Shown piece after piece: positions 51,667 through 59,727 of a DNA stretch of 64,000 nt. Every line of letters starts with the position of its first letter. Positions within the stretch are counted from its first letter, which is position 1. Made by a program: the position numbers and the translations under genes. Source of the DNA: Pseudomonas asturiensis. GTDB taxonomy: Bacteria; Pseudomonadota; Gammaproteobacteria; Pseudomonadales; Pseudomonadaceae. The stretch lies in contig NZ_FRDA01000015.1 of assembly GCF_900143095.1 (NCBI RefSeq), forward strand, positions 49,134 to 113,133, written 5' to 3'. Below the pieces are notes generated by a model, which worked only from the letters and a program-made list of their open reading frames with translations, made no database searches and was not told the origin of the DNA.

Positions 51667-53253
51667 TTACTTCACCTGCACCTTGTAGAAATCCTGCCGC
51701 CCGAACGGGCTGACCTGATAGCCCGTCACGTCCTTGCGCGTCAGTGCAGCGGCGGTCGGGTGGGCGAGGGGAATCCACAGGGCCTGCTGCTGGATCTGCG
51801 TCTGGGCCTGGTGGTAGAGCTTGCTGCGTGCGGCCTGATCGCTGGTGGATTTGCCGTCGCTGATCAGTGTGTCCAGGGTCTTGTCGCAGTAACGGGCGAA
51901 GTTGGTGCCCGATTGCACGGCAGCGCAGGAGAACTGAGGCGTCAGGAAGTTATCCGGGTCGCCATTGTCTCCGGCCCACCCCATGAACAGCAGGTCGTGC
52001 TCACCTGCCTTGGCGCGGCGAATCAGCTCGCCCCATTCGATGACCCTGATCTCTGCATCAATGCCGATCTGCTTCAGGTCGGCCTGCAGCAACTGAGCAC
52101 CCAGGCTCGGGTTCGGGTTCAGCAGGCTGCCGGAGGGGCGTGTCCAGATCGTGGTCTTGAAACCGTCCTTCAGGCCAGCCTCGGCCAGCAGTGCCTTGGC
52201 TTTGGCAACGTCATGCGGGTAACCAGGCAGGTCCTTGGCGAAACTCCAGGTGTTGGGTGGATAAGGCCCGTTGGCGGTTTCTGCAGTGCCTTCGAACACG
52301 GCCTTGAGGTAATTGGCCTTGTCGAACGCAAGGTTCACGGCCTGACGCACCTGCGGTTTATCGAACGGCGGATGCTGGCTGTTGATGGCTACGAACGCGG
52401 TCATGAACGCTTCGGTCTTCTCGACCTTCAGTGAGGCATCCTTGCTGGCGGCCTGGATATCCAGTGGCTTGGGTGAAAGCGCAATCTGGCATTCGTTCTG
52501 GCGGATCTTCTGCAGGCGCACGTTGGCGTCCGGGGTGATGGCGTAGATCAGGGTGTCGACGTCGGACTTGCCCGCGAAGTAGTCCTTGAACGCTTCGTAA
52601 CGCACCACGGCATCTTTCTGGAAGCGCTTGAACACGAACGGCCCGGTGCCAATGGGCTGGCTGTTGAGTTTTTCCGGCGTGCCTGCCTTGAGCAACTGCG
52701 CGGTGTACTCGGCCGAATAGATCGAGGCAAAGCCCATGCTCAGTGTCGCAAGGAACGTGGAGTCGGCGCGGTTCAGGGTGAACTTCACCGTGTGCGCGTC
52801 AGGCGCATCAATGCTCTTGATCAGCGCAGGCAGCTGCATGGACTGCGCATGCGGGAAGCCGCTCTGCGCGATCTTGTGCCACGGGTTCTGCGGGTCGAGC
52901 ATGCGCTTGAAGCTGAACAGCACGTCGTCGGCCGTCAGTTCGCGAGTGGGCGTGAAGTAGTCAGTGGTATGAAACTTCACGCCCGAGCGCAGCGTAAAGG
53001 TATAGGTCAGGCCGTCGTCGGAGACCGTCCAGTGGTCAGCCAGGCTCGGTATCAGCTTGCCGCTCTGGGCATCAAAATCCACCAGGCGGTTCATCAGCAC
53101 ATCGGCCGACGCGTTGGTGGTGGTCAGGGAGTTGTATTGCACCACGTCGAAGCCTTCAGGGCTGGCTTCGGTGCAAACCGCCAGGCTCGCCGCCTGAGAG
53201 GCGATGGGGAGCAACAGCGGGACGAGCAAAAAGGGGAGTGCAGCAAGGCGCAT
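51667..53253 (-). CDS. Peptide ABC transporter substrate-binding protein (SBP_bac_5, DppA-like)
   Basis: A 528-residue periplasmic solute-binding protein with a signal peptide (1-21, MRLAALPFLLVPLLLPIASQ) and the family 5 body (EGFDVVQYNSLTTTNASADVLMNRLV, the signature near YTFTLRSGVKFH, C-terminal WAGDNGDPDNFLTP). It resembles dipeptide/haem-binding DppA. Here it is an orphan: no permease or ATPase genes are adjacent, so it must use a transporter encoded elsewhere. The start at 53253 has AGGA eight bases upstream; a 10-residue extension is less likely. Confidence 0.9.
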   Translation of the reverse strand: MRLAALPFLLVPLLLPIASQAASLAVCTEASPEGFDVVQYNSLTTTNASADVLMNRLVDFDAQSGKLIPSLADHWTVSDDGLTYTFTLRSGVKFHTTDYFTPTRELTADDVLFSFKRMLDPQNPWHKIAQSGFPHAQSMQLPALIKSIDAPDAHTVKFTLNRADSTFLATLSMGFASIYSAEYTAQLLKAGTPEKLNSQPIGTGPFVFKRFQKDAVVRYEAFKDYFAGKSDVDTLIYAITPDANVRLQKIRQNECQIALSPKPLDIQAASKDASLKVEKTEAFMTAFVAINSQHPPFDKPQVRQAVNLAFDKANYLKAVFEGTAETANGPYPPNTWSFAKDLPGYPHDVAKAKALLAEAGLKDGFKTTIWTRPSGSLLNPNPSLGAQLLQADLKQIGIDAEIRVIEWGELIRRAKAGEHDLLFMGWAGDNGDPDNFLTPQFSCAAVQSGTNFARYCDKTLDTLISDGKSTSDQAARSKLYHQAQTQIQQQALWIPLAHPTAAALTRKDVTGYQVSPFGRQDFYKVQVK

Positions 53254-53440
53254 GGCGAAATTCCTGTTCAGAAAGGGCCCCATCTGCCGGCGCAGTCTGG
53301 TGAGGGACTAACCCTAGACCATGTGCTGGCGCAGAACAATCGCCACGGAGCGACGAGCGGTCTTTTTGCCAGCACCCCGCGCATGGCTTGATTCAGCCGC
53401 CGCGCAAGGTCCGTTCATTTACTGTAGAGTGCATTGCCTG

Positions 53441-53617
53441 TTGTTGCGCGCAAGGCTTTCTGGTATAAAGCAGCGCTCTTTTCTAGGGGCCCGGTTCCTT
53501 CACTGTAGGTGTAGCCGGTAAGACCCTTAAAGAAACGCGGCGCCTGGCGCCAAATGACTGAGAGATTAAGCGGCCAACCCATGCCGGGTTGGGCATGTGG
53601 TTTTAGAGGGCTGAGGC
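53441..53617 (+). promoter_or_regulatory. rpmB promoter and structured leader
   Basis: TTGTTG (53441-53446), 17 nt, TATAAA (53464-53469) gives a start near 53476 and a leader of about 140 nt. The leader holds tandem GGCGCC (53539-53544, 53546-53551) and a hairpin CCAACCC/GGGTTGG (53574-53592) shortly before the start codon. The rest of the 363-bp gap, up to 53254, shows nothing further. Confidence 0.55.
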
Positions 53618-53851
53618 ATGTCGAGAGTCTGTCAAGTTACCGGTAAGGGTCCGGTAACCGGGAATAACATTTCCCACGCAAACAACAAAACCCGTCGTCG
53701 TTTCCTGCCAAACCTGCAGCATCACCGCTTCTGGGTTGAAGGCGAGAAGCGTTTTGTTCGTCTGCGCGTATCTGCTAAAGGCATGCGTATCATCGACAAG
53801 CGTGGCATTGAAGTTGTGCTCGCTGAACTGCGTCGCGACGGCAAAATTTAA
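53618..53851 (+). CDS. rpmB: 50S ribosomal protein L28
   Basis: A 77-residue ribosomal protein beginning [29 protein letters not shown], with the conserved [24 protein letters not shown]. It is a cysteine-poor form with normal length. Forms a two-gene operon with rpmG, 11 bp downstream. Confidence 0.98.
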
Positions 53852-53862
53852 GGGAGAGAATC

Positions 53863-54018
53863 ATGCGTGAATTGATCCGTTTGGTGTCGAGCGCTGGTAC
53901 AGGCCATTTCTACACCACCGACAAGAACAAACGTACTACCCCGGATAAAATCGAAATCAAAAAATTCGATCCGGTTGTACGTAAGCACGTGATGTACAAA
54001 GAAGGCAAAATCAAGTAA
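53863..54018 (+). CDS. rpmG: 50S ribosomal protein L33
   Basis: A 51-residue ribosomal protein (MRELIRLVSSAGTGHFYTTD, ending MYKEGKIK). It is the zinc-free form lacking the CxxC pairs. AGGGAGAG precedes the ATG, and a strong terminator follows 18 bp after the stop. Confidence 0.98.
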   Translation: MRELIRLVSSAGTGHFYTTDKNKRTTPDKIEIKKFDPVVRKHVMYKEGKIK

Positions 54019-54035
54019 TTGATTCTGTCTCCTGC

Positions 54036-54066
54036 AAAAAAGCCCGCTTTATCGCGGGCTTTTTTG
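54036..54066. terminator. Terminator of rpmB-rpmG
   Basis: AAAAAAGCCCGC and GCGGGCTTTTTT with a TTTATC loop. Symmetric A and T runs let it also terminate the convergent small gene at 54096. Confidence 0.9.
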
Positions 54067-54095
54067 TGTCTGGCGTTTGGGGATGGCTGTGGGTG

Positions 54096-54299
54096 TCAGG
54101 CGAACCTGAACGCCGAAATCAGCCCCGCCTTGTCGACGGCTATCTTGACGCGGTTGCGGTCAAACATCCGGTCGCTGCGATCCAGCGGCCCCACGATGCG
54201 TGTTCTGCCCGTCAGTTCGCTGATGTAGGCCTTGACCGTCGGTACGTAGCGGCTGCCAATCAAGTAGTGAAGGGCCAGAGTGATTTCATCGTTGGTCAT
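54096..54299 (-). CDS. I78-like peptidase-inhibitor-fold mini-protein, copy 1
   Basis: A 67-residue protein without a signal peptide (MTNDEITLALHYLIGSRYVP). It is 60% or so identical by eye to the next gene in the N-terminal 30 residues. The end, RNRVKIAVDKAGLISAFRF, resembles the R-L-N-V-x-x-D-x-x-G-x-I strand of I78 (eglin/potato-type) inhibitors, though the usual terminal Cys-Gly is missing. Family assignment is tentative. AAAGGA stands upstream. Its partner begins 68 bp away on the same strand. Confidence 0.7.
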   Translation of the reverse strand: MTNDEITLALHYLIGSRYVPTVKAYISELTGRTRIVGPLDRSDRMFDRNRVKIAVDKAGLISAFRFA

Positions 54300-54367
54300 T
54301 TTTCATAGTCCTTTATGAAGAGTGCCGATAGTGACTGCTCTGTTTCATCCTTGAAACGAGGTCTTGA

Positions 54368-54571
54368 TCAGTTGAAGCTGAATCCGCAGATCAGACCCGC
54401 CGGGTCGGTTTCAATGCGGACGCGCTCAGGGTTGATTTCAGCGGTGGTCACATCGCCTTGCCAGACAACGGCGCGTCGAGAGGTCAGCTCGCTGATGTAA
54501 GGCTTTACGGCAGGCACGTAGCGGCTGCCGATCAGGTATTGCAGGGTCAGGGTGATTTCCTGGTTGGTCAT
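54368..54571 (-). CDS. I78-like peptidase-inhibitor-fold mini-protein, copy 2
   Basis: A 67-residue paralogue of the preceding gene (MTNQEITLTLQYLIGSRYVP...). Its pattern GDVTTAEINPERVRIETDPAGLICGFSF fits the I78 inhibitor core (turn, T-x-E/D-Y-x-x-x-R, D-x-x-G-x-I) better than copy 1. It starts at the second ATG of ATGAAAATG, as AAAGGA is then correctly spaced. Both copies share the same upstream stretch CATAAAGGACTATGAAAA, a sign of recent tandem duplication. The target is unknown; being cytosolic, an external protease target is doubtful. Confidence 0.72.
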   Translation of the reverse strand: MTNQEITLTLQYLIGSRYVPAVKPYISELTSRRAVVWQGDVTTAEINPERVRIETDPAGLICGFSFN

Positions 54572-54643
54572 TTTCATAGTCCTTTATGAGTGATGTCCGG
54601 AATGGACGCCCCTAGACTCGTCCAATCAGCAGGGCGTCTGGCG

Positions 54644-55015
54644 TTATTTATTTATAGTCGCTGCCTCAAACACCACGTAAATCTTGCGACAGGCCTCCAG
54701 CACCTCCCAGGTGCCCTTGAATCCGGCGGGAATCACAAACCTGTCGCCTGCCCGCAATGTCTTGGCGTGGCCATGCTCATCGCGCAGAACCGAGACGCCA
54801 TGCACGATTTCGCAGTATTCGTGCTCGGTGTAATTGACCTGCCACTGTCCCTGCTCGCCTTCCCAGACCCCTGCACTCAGTTGCCCGCAGGGGCTGTTGT
54901 AATGGTTGTAGACCGTCTGTGCAGGATCACCTTTGAAGATCTTTTCCGGAGCGGGTCGATAGTGCTCTGGCGCGGTGCTGGCTTCATTGAAGTCGACGAT
55001 GCTTTCGATACTCAT
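54644..55015 (-). CDS. Cupin (DUF861-type) protein
   Basis: A 123-residue single-domain cupin: MSIESIVDFNEAST, then GVWEGEQGQWQVNYTEHEYCEIVHG, where the metal-binding motif has H and E residues, and the second motif GDRFVIPAGFKGTWEVLE. It resembles the (S)-ureidoglycine aminohydrolase cupin (Cupin_3) family. Orthologues accompany kauB in pseudomonads. The start at 55015 is chosen over an 18-residue extension. It is divergent from kauB, 239 bp apart. Confidence 0.88.
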   Translation of the reverse strand: MSIESIVDFNEASTAPEHYRPAPEKIFKGDPAQTVYNHYNSPCGQLSAGVWEGEQGQWQVNYTEHEYCEIVHGVSVLRDEHGHAKTLRAGDRFVIPAGFKGTWEVLEACRKIYVVFEAATINK

Positions 55016-55254
55016 ACCGGGCTGGCCTCTGATGCAATGGGATGAAGGTTTGACGAGTGCATCCGGCAATGGTGCCGTGATGGTTCAAACCTGTGTTTAA
55101 TAAAATCAACAAAAAAGAGCTTTTATCGGCGGTTATGTCAAATATATTGGTTTTTGCCCGGCCGCTGGTTTAGGGTGGCGTTTACCCTGAAAGGTCGAAT
55201 GGTGTCTTTAATCAACCATGACACACGCCTGTTCAACAAGAGGAGGAGATCCAC

Positions 55255-56748
55255 ATGACCACCCTGACTCGTGCCGACTGGGAGAAGCGTGCCCAGAATT
55301 TGAAGATCGAAGGCCGTGCCTTCATCCAAGGTGAGTACACCAACGCCGCGTCCGGCGAAACCTTTGACTGCGTCAGCCCGGTCGATGGCCGGATGCTTGC
55401 CAGGGTGGCCAGTTGTGATGCCGCCGATGCTCAGCGCGCGGTAGACAGTGCCCGCAGTGTGTTCAACTCCGGCGCATGGTCGCGTCTGGCACCTGCCAAG
55501 CGCAAGGCGACCATGATTCGCTTCGCTGGCCTGCTCAAGCAGAATGCCGAAGAGTTGGCCCTGCTGGAAACGCTGGACATGGGCAAGCCGATCAGCGATT
55601 CGTTCGGGATCGACGTGCCTGGTGCGGCCGGGGCGTTGAGCTGGAGCGGCGAGGCCATCGACAAGCTGTACGACGAAGTCGCGGCGACGCCTCATGATCA
55701 GCTTGGTCTTGTAACGCGCGAGCCGGTGGGCGTAGTCGCCGCCATCGTGCCCTGGAATTTCCCGTTGATGATGGCTTGCTGGAAGCTGGGGCCTGCGCTG
55801 TCGACCGGTAACTCTGTGGTGCTCAAGCCGTCGGAAAAATCCCCGCTGACGGCCATTCGTATTGCGCAACTGGCCATCGAGGCGGGCATTCCTGCCGGCG
55901 TACTCAACGTGCTGCCGGGTTACGGCCATACGGTCGGCAAGGCACTGGCGCTGCACATGGACGTGGACACGGTGGTGTTCACCGGCTCGACGAAGATTGC
56001 CAAGCAGTTGATGGTCTATTCGGGCGAATCCAACATGAAGCGCGTCTGGCTGGAAGCCGGTGGCAAGAGCCCGAACATCGTCTTCGCCGACGCACCGGAC
56101 TTGCAGGCCGCTGCGCAAGCGGCAGCCAGTGCCATCGCCTTCAACCAGGGCGAGGTCTGCACCGCCGGTTCACGTCTGCTGGTGGAGCGCTCCATCAAGG
56201 ATCGTTTCCTGCCGCTGGTGATCGAGGCGCTGAAAGGCTGGAAGCCCGGCAACCCGCTGGACCCGGCGACAACGGTTGGCGCGCTGGTCGATACCCAGCA
56301 GATGAACACCGTGCTGTCGTACATTGAGGCCGGTCACGCCGACGGTGCCAAGCTGGTGGCGGGTGGCAAGCGCATTCTTGAAGAAACCGGTGGCACGTAC
56401 GTTGAGCCGACGATCTTTGACGGCGTGAACAACGCCATGAAAATCGCTCAGGAAGAGATCTTCGGCCCCGTGCTTTCGGTGCTGACCTTTGACACGGCCG
56501 AAGAAGCGATCCAGATCGCCAATGACACGCAGTACGGCCTGGCCGCTGCTGTCTGGACCGCCAACATCTCCAAGGCGCACCTGACGGCAAAAGCCTTGCG
56601 TGCCGGTAGCGTGTGGGTCAATCAATACGACGGCGGCGACATGACCGCGCCGTTCGGTGGCTTCAAGCAATCGGGCAACGGGCGCGACAAGTCGCTGCAC
56701 GCGTTCGACAAATACACCGAGCTGAAATCCACCTGGATCAAGCTGTAA
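55255..56748 (+). CDS. kauB: Aldehyde dehydrogenase KauB (4-guanidinobutyraldehyde / gamma-aminobutyraldehyde type)
   Basis: A 497-residue NAD(P)-dependent aldehyde dehydrogenase with catalytic Cys302 (NQGEVCTAG), the Glu motif LEAGGKSPNIVF, the cofactor segment PWNFPLMMACWKLGPAL and GSTKIAKQLM, and the C-terminal GGFKQSGNGRDKSLHA. It is very similar to P. aeruginosa KauB, which oxidises 4-guanidinobutyraldehyde and polyamine-derived aldehydes to carboxylic acids. AGAGGAGGAG precedes ATG 55255. The nearby FAD amine oxidase (61582-62895) would supply its aldehyde substrates. Confidence 0.95.
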   Translation: MTTLTRADWEKRAQNLKIEGRAFIQGEYTNAASGETFDCVSPVDGRMLARVASCDAADAQRAVDSARSVFNSGAWSRLAPAKRKATMIRFAGLLKQNAEELALLETLDMGKPISDSFGIDVPGAAGALSWSGEAIDKLYDEVAATPHDQLGLVTREPVGVVAAIVPWNFPLMMACWKLGPALSTGNSVVLKPSEKSPLTAIRIAQLAIEAGIPAGVLNVLPGYGHTVGKALALHMDVDTVVFTGSTKIAKQLMVYSGESNMKRVWLEAGGKSPNIVFADAPDLQAAAQAAASAIAFNQGEVCTAGSRLLVERSIKDRFLPLVIEALKGWKPGNPLDPATTVGALVDTQQMNTVLSYIEAGHADGAKLVAGGKRILEETGGTYVEPTIFDGVNNAMKIAQEEIFGPVLSVLTFDTAEEAIQIANDTQYGLAAAVWTANISKAHLTAKALRAGSVWVNQYDGGDMTAPFGGFKQSGNGRDKSLHAFDKYTELKSTWIKL

Positions 56749-56766
56749 GCTGTCGCTCCTCTCAAG

Positions 56767-56792
56767 CGTCCCCGTCCAGTGCGGGGGCGTTT
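56767..56792 (+). terminator. Terminator after kauB
   Basis: CGTCCCCG (56767-56774) and CGGGGGCG (56782-56789) pair over 8 bp, followed by TTT. It lies 18 bp past the stop. Confidence 0.6.
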
Positions 56793-56932
56793 GGTCGCGT
56801 TCATTTTCCACGCTTATCGTCAACAAGACGCCTGCCACAGACAGGCCCGTGTCAGGCATGGCGGTGTCTCCCATCGGGTTTCGTATCAAGACAACGACAC
56901 CTGCGTATAACGCCGAGTACAGAGTGAGAGCC

Positions 56933-58078
56933 ATGCGTTGGGGTACTTATTTCGCCGTTCTGGCCTCGATTCTGAGTGTCGGCCTGGCCATTGGCGTCAG
57001 CATGCCGCTGGTGTCGCTGAGGCTGGCAGACTGGGGCTACGGCTCGTTCGCCATTGGCGTCATGGCGGCGATGCCTGCAGTGGGCGTGCTGGTCGGTGCG
57101 GGCGTGGCCAGTGCGTTGGCGTCGCGGTTCGGGACTGCCCATCTGATGCGGCTGTGTCTGTGGGGCGGCGCTGTGTCGGTCGGCGTTCTGGCGTTGCTGC
57201 CTTACTATCCGGTCTGGCTGGTTTTGCGTCTGATGCTGGGCATGATCCTGACCATTGTCTTCATCCTCGGTGAGAGCTGGATCAACCAGTTGGTGATCGA
57301 GCGCCTGCGCGGCCGGCTGGTTGCCTTGTACGGCAGCACGTATGCCCTGAGCCAGTTGGCCGGGCCGCTGCTGCTGGGCGTGATGGGCACCGAGGCCGAC
57401 TACGGCTTCTGGGTCGGCGTATTGTTGATGACCTGCTCGCCCTTCCTGCTGTTGGGGCGCACCGGCGCGCCGTCGACGGAGTCGAGCAGTGTGTCGTTTG
57501 CCGATCTGCTCGGTTTCTGTCGCGGCATGCCTGCCATCGCCTGGGCCGTTGCGTTGTTTGCAGCGTTCGAGGCGCTGATCCTGACGTTGCTGCCGATCTA
57601 CTGCATTCGGCATGGTTTCACACCCGAGATCGCCCTGATGATGGTCAGCGCCGTTGTCGTGGGCGACGCGGTGCTGCAATTGCCGATCGGACTGTTGGCG
57701 GACCGTATCTCGCGCCGCACGCTGTTCACCGGTTGTGCGGGGGCGCTGATGGTGTCCAGTCTGGCCATTCCGCTGCTGGTCAGTACGGTGGTGATCTGGC
57801 CGCTGTGGGTGCTGTTCGGTGCCAGTGCCGGTGGCCTGTTCACGCTGTCGCTGATTCTGATCGGCGAGCGTTATCGCGATGATGCGCTGGTACGTGCCAA
57901 CGCGCATGTGGCGCAGCTCTGGGGCATCGGCTGCCTGCTGGGGCCTTTGGCGGCAGGTGCAGGCAGTCAGTGGGTCAGCATCGATGCCTTGCCGTTGCTG
58001 ATGGCTGCGGGAGCGTTCGGGTTGCTGATCCTGACCCTGCGGCGCGGCGCGTTTGGTGTGAGTGCCGCGAAGGCCTAG
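56933..58078 (+). CDS. MFS transporter, YcaD-like
   Basis: A 381-residue major facilitator with about 12 helices and the short cytoplasmic loop motif NQLVIERLRGRLVALYGSTYALSQLAGPLLLG between helices 4 and 5, typical of the YcaD branch. The substrate is unknown. Start ATG 56933 gives the family length; an in-frame ATG at 56849 would add 28 unconserved residues. Its stop overlaps the stop of the convergent phospholipase-D gene in the sequence CTAG. Confidence 0.85.
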   Translation: MRWGTYFAVLASILSVGLAIGVSMPLVSLRLADWGYGSFAIGVMAAMPAVGVLVGAGVASALASRFGTAHLMRLCLWGGAVSVGVLALLPYYPVWLVLRLMLGMILTIVFILGESWINQLVIERLRGRLVALYGSTYALSQLAGPLLLGVMGTEADYGFWVGVLLMTCSPFLLLGRTGAPSTESSSVSFADLLGFCRGMPAIAWAVALFAAFEALILTLLPIYCIRHGFTPEIALMMVSAVVVGDAVLQLPIGLLADRISRRTLFTGCAGALMVSSLAIPLLVSTVVIWPLWVLFGASAGGLFTLSLILIGERYRDDALVRANAHVAQLWGIGCLLGPLAAGAGSQWVSIDALPLLMAAGAFGLLILTLRRGAFGVSAAKA

Positions 58079-59655
58079 AGCATCCGTTCCAGACCAATCG
58101 CCTTGCTCATCCACGCATTGAAACGCCGCCACCAGTCGCCGGGCTCGGTGTGCAGGGTGTGGATGACGCCATTGTCTTCGGTCACCCAGACCACCTTGCC
58201 GTCCTCCAGTCGGGCCTCGTAAGTGAGCGAGGGTGCCATGCCCTGCAGCGTCAGCTCGCGCAGTTCGTCAGCCAGTTGCGGGCTGTCGACCAGCACGCCG
58301 ACTTCGGTGTTCCACAGCACTGAGCGAGGGTCGAAGTTGAACGAGCCGACAAACACTTTCTGCCGGTCGAAAATCATCGCCTTGCTGTGCAGGCTGGACT
58401 CAGAACTGACGAAGGACTGGCTTTTCTTGAACAGGTGCGGGCCGCTGCCACGCATGGTTTCGGTATCGCCAGGCTGGCGGCGCAGTTCGAACAGCTTGAC
58501 CCCGTGTTCCAGCAGCGCCTTGCGATAGGGGGCATAACCGCCATGCACGGCGGGCACGTCTGTGGCCTCCAGCGAGTTGGTCAGCAGGCTGACATCTACG
58601 CCTGCGTCGGCCCGGCCGGTGAGGTACAGCAAGCCTTCCTGGCCGGGTACGAAGTAGGCCGAGATCAGCATCAGCTCTTTGTGGGTGTTCAACAGCTCCG
58701 GCGCCAGTTGCGTGGTCAGCAGCAGGTGCGGGTCTGGCTCGCCCCGCGCCAGCACCTTGGTGGGTGCATCCCACAGCGCCTGGTTCCAGGCCCAGACCAG
58801 TTCGTTGAGCCAGGTCTTCATGCGCGGTTCGGTCTTGTACGCCATCAGGCGCTCATACAGCGCCTTGTGCTGCTGGTGCGCCTGCTCCAGAGAGGCAGAA
58901 AGCCGTTGCCTGGCTTTGGCCAGGTCCTGAGCGTCAGGCAACACGTACATGAAGTCATCGATGGGCTTGCTCAGCGTGCTGTTCCAGTACTGATCGAAAC
59001 TGTGCCCGAGCTGCTCGGCGACCGGCCCGACGCTCAGCATGTCGATGTCGGTGAAATTCAGGTTGGGCTCGGCATCGAAGTATTCGTCGCCCAGGTTGCG
59101 CCCGCCGACGATGGCGACGCTGTTGTCCGCCAGCCACAGCTTGTTGTGCATGCGCCGATGCTGACGCGACAGGTTCATCAGCCTGCCGAGGCTTCGGGTG
59201 ACACCGGTCTCGCGTCCCAGGTTCTGCGGATTGAACAGGCGAATCTGAATGTTCGGGTGGGCGGCGAGGGTGGCAATGGCCTGGTCCAGGCCGTCGCTGG
59301 TGGTGTCGTCCAGCAGGATGCGCACACGGACGCCACGGTCGGCAGCCTTGAGCAGTTCGTCGATCAATGCCCGCGTACTCAGGCCATCGTGGACGATGTA
59401 ATACTGCAGGTCGAGGCTGCTTTTCGCATTACGGATCAGCTCGGCACGTGCTTTGAACGCGTCACTGCTGTCGGGCAGCAGCCGAAAGCCCGAACGTCCT
59501 TCGTGGGGTTGTGCCATCGCCTGAATCGACCGGCCGAAGGCTGAGTCTGAAGACGGTATGGCCTGGCTTGGCTCACCGAGCGGGGCTTGATGTGCGCAAC
59601 CGCTGACGCACAGCGCAACCAGCAAGGAAAAGGGCAAGGCCCATGAGTTCTTCAA
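58075..59655 (-). CDS. Phospholipase D-family lipoprotein (cardiolipin synthase-like)
   Basis: About 526 residues with two HKD motifs: HRRMHNKLWLADNSVAIVGG and ESSLHSKAMIFDRQKVFVGS. Such enzymes hydrolyse or transfer phosphodiester head groups; cardiolipin synthases and secreted phospholipases share the fold. A lipoprotein signal (lipobox VSGC) suggests an envelope location, which differs from ordinary cytosolic cardiolipin synthases. The start is uncertain: TTG 59655 yields a classic lipoprotein N-terminus (MKNSWALPFSLLVALCVSGC, reading TTG as Met), while GTG 59703 gives 542 residues. Confidence 0.85.
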   Translation of the reverse strand: MKNSWALPFSLLVALCVSGCAHQAPLGEPSQAIPSSDSAFGRSIQAMAQPHEGRSGFRLLPDSSDAFKARAELIRNAKSSLDLQYYIVHDGLSTRALIDELLKAADRGVRVRILLDDTTSDGLDQAIATLAAHPNIQIRLFNPQNLGRETGVTRSLGRLMNLSRQHRRMHNKLWLADNSVAIVGGRNLGDEYFDAEPNLNFTDIDMLSVGPVAEQLGHSFDQYWNSTLSKPIDDFMYVLPDAQDLAKARQRLSASLEQAHQQHKALYERLMAYKTEPRMKTWLNELVWAWNQALWDAPTKVLARGEPDPHLLLTTQLAPELLNTHKELMLISAYFVPGQEGLLYLTGRADAGVDVSLLTNSLEATDVPAVHGGYAPYRKALLEHGVKLFELRRQPGDTETMRGSGPHLFKKSQSFVSSESSLHSKAMIFDRQKVFVGSFNFDPRSVLWNTEVGVLVDSPQLADELRELTLQGMAPSLTYEARLEDGKVVWVTEDNGVIHTLHTEPGDWWRRFNAWMSKAIGLERML

Positions 59656-59727
59656 ATTGATTATCCAGTACCAGGCTCGGCTCGGTTTGGCGATAAGACC
59701 CACAAAACCGGGAAAAATTTGCCAGCG

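Noticed and set aside
53556..53570. CTGAGA in the rpmB leader, resembling the thi-box of TPP riboswitches
   Set aside because: None of the other TPP elements are present and L28/L33 have no link with thiamine.
55108..55115. AACAAAAA upstream of kauB as a Crc motif
   Set aside because: It is about 140 bp from the start codon and within A-rich DNA, so chance is likely.
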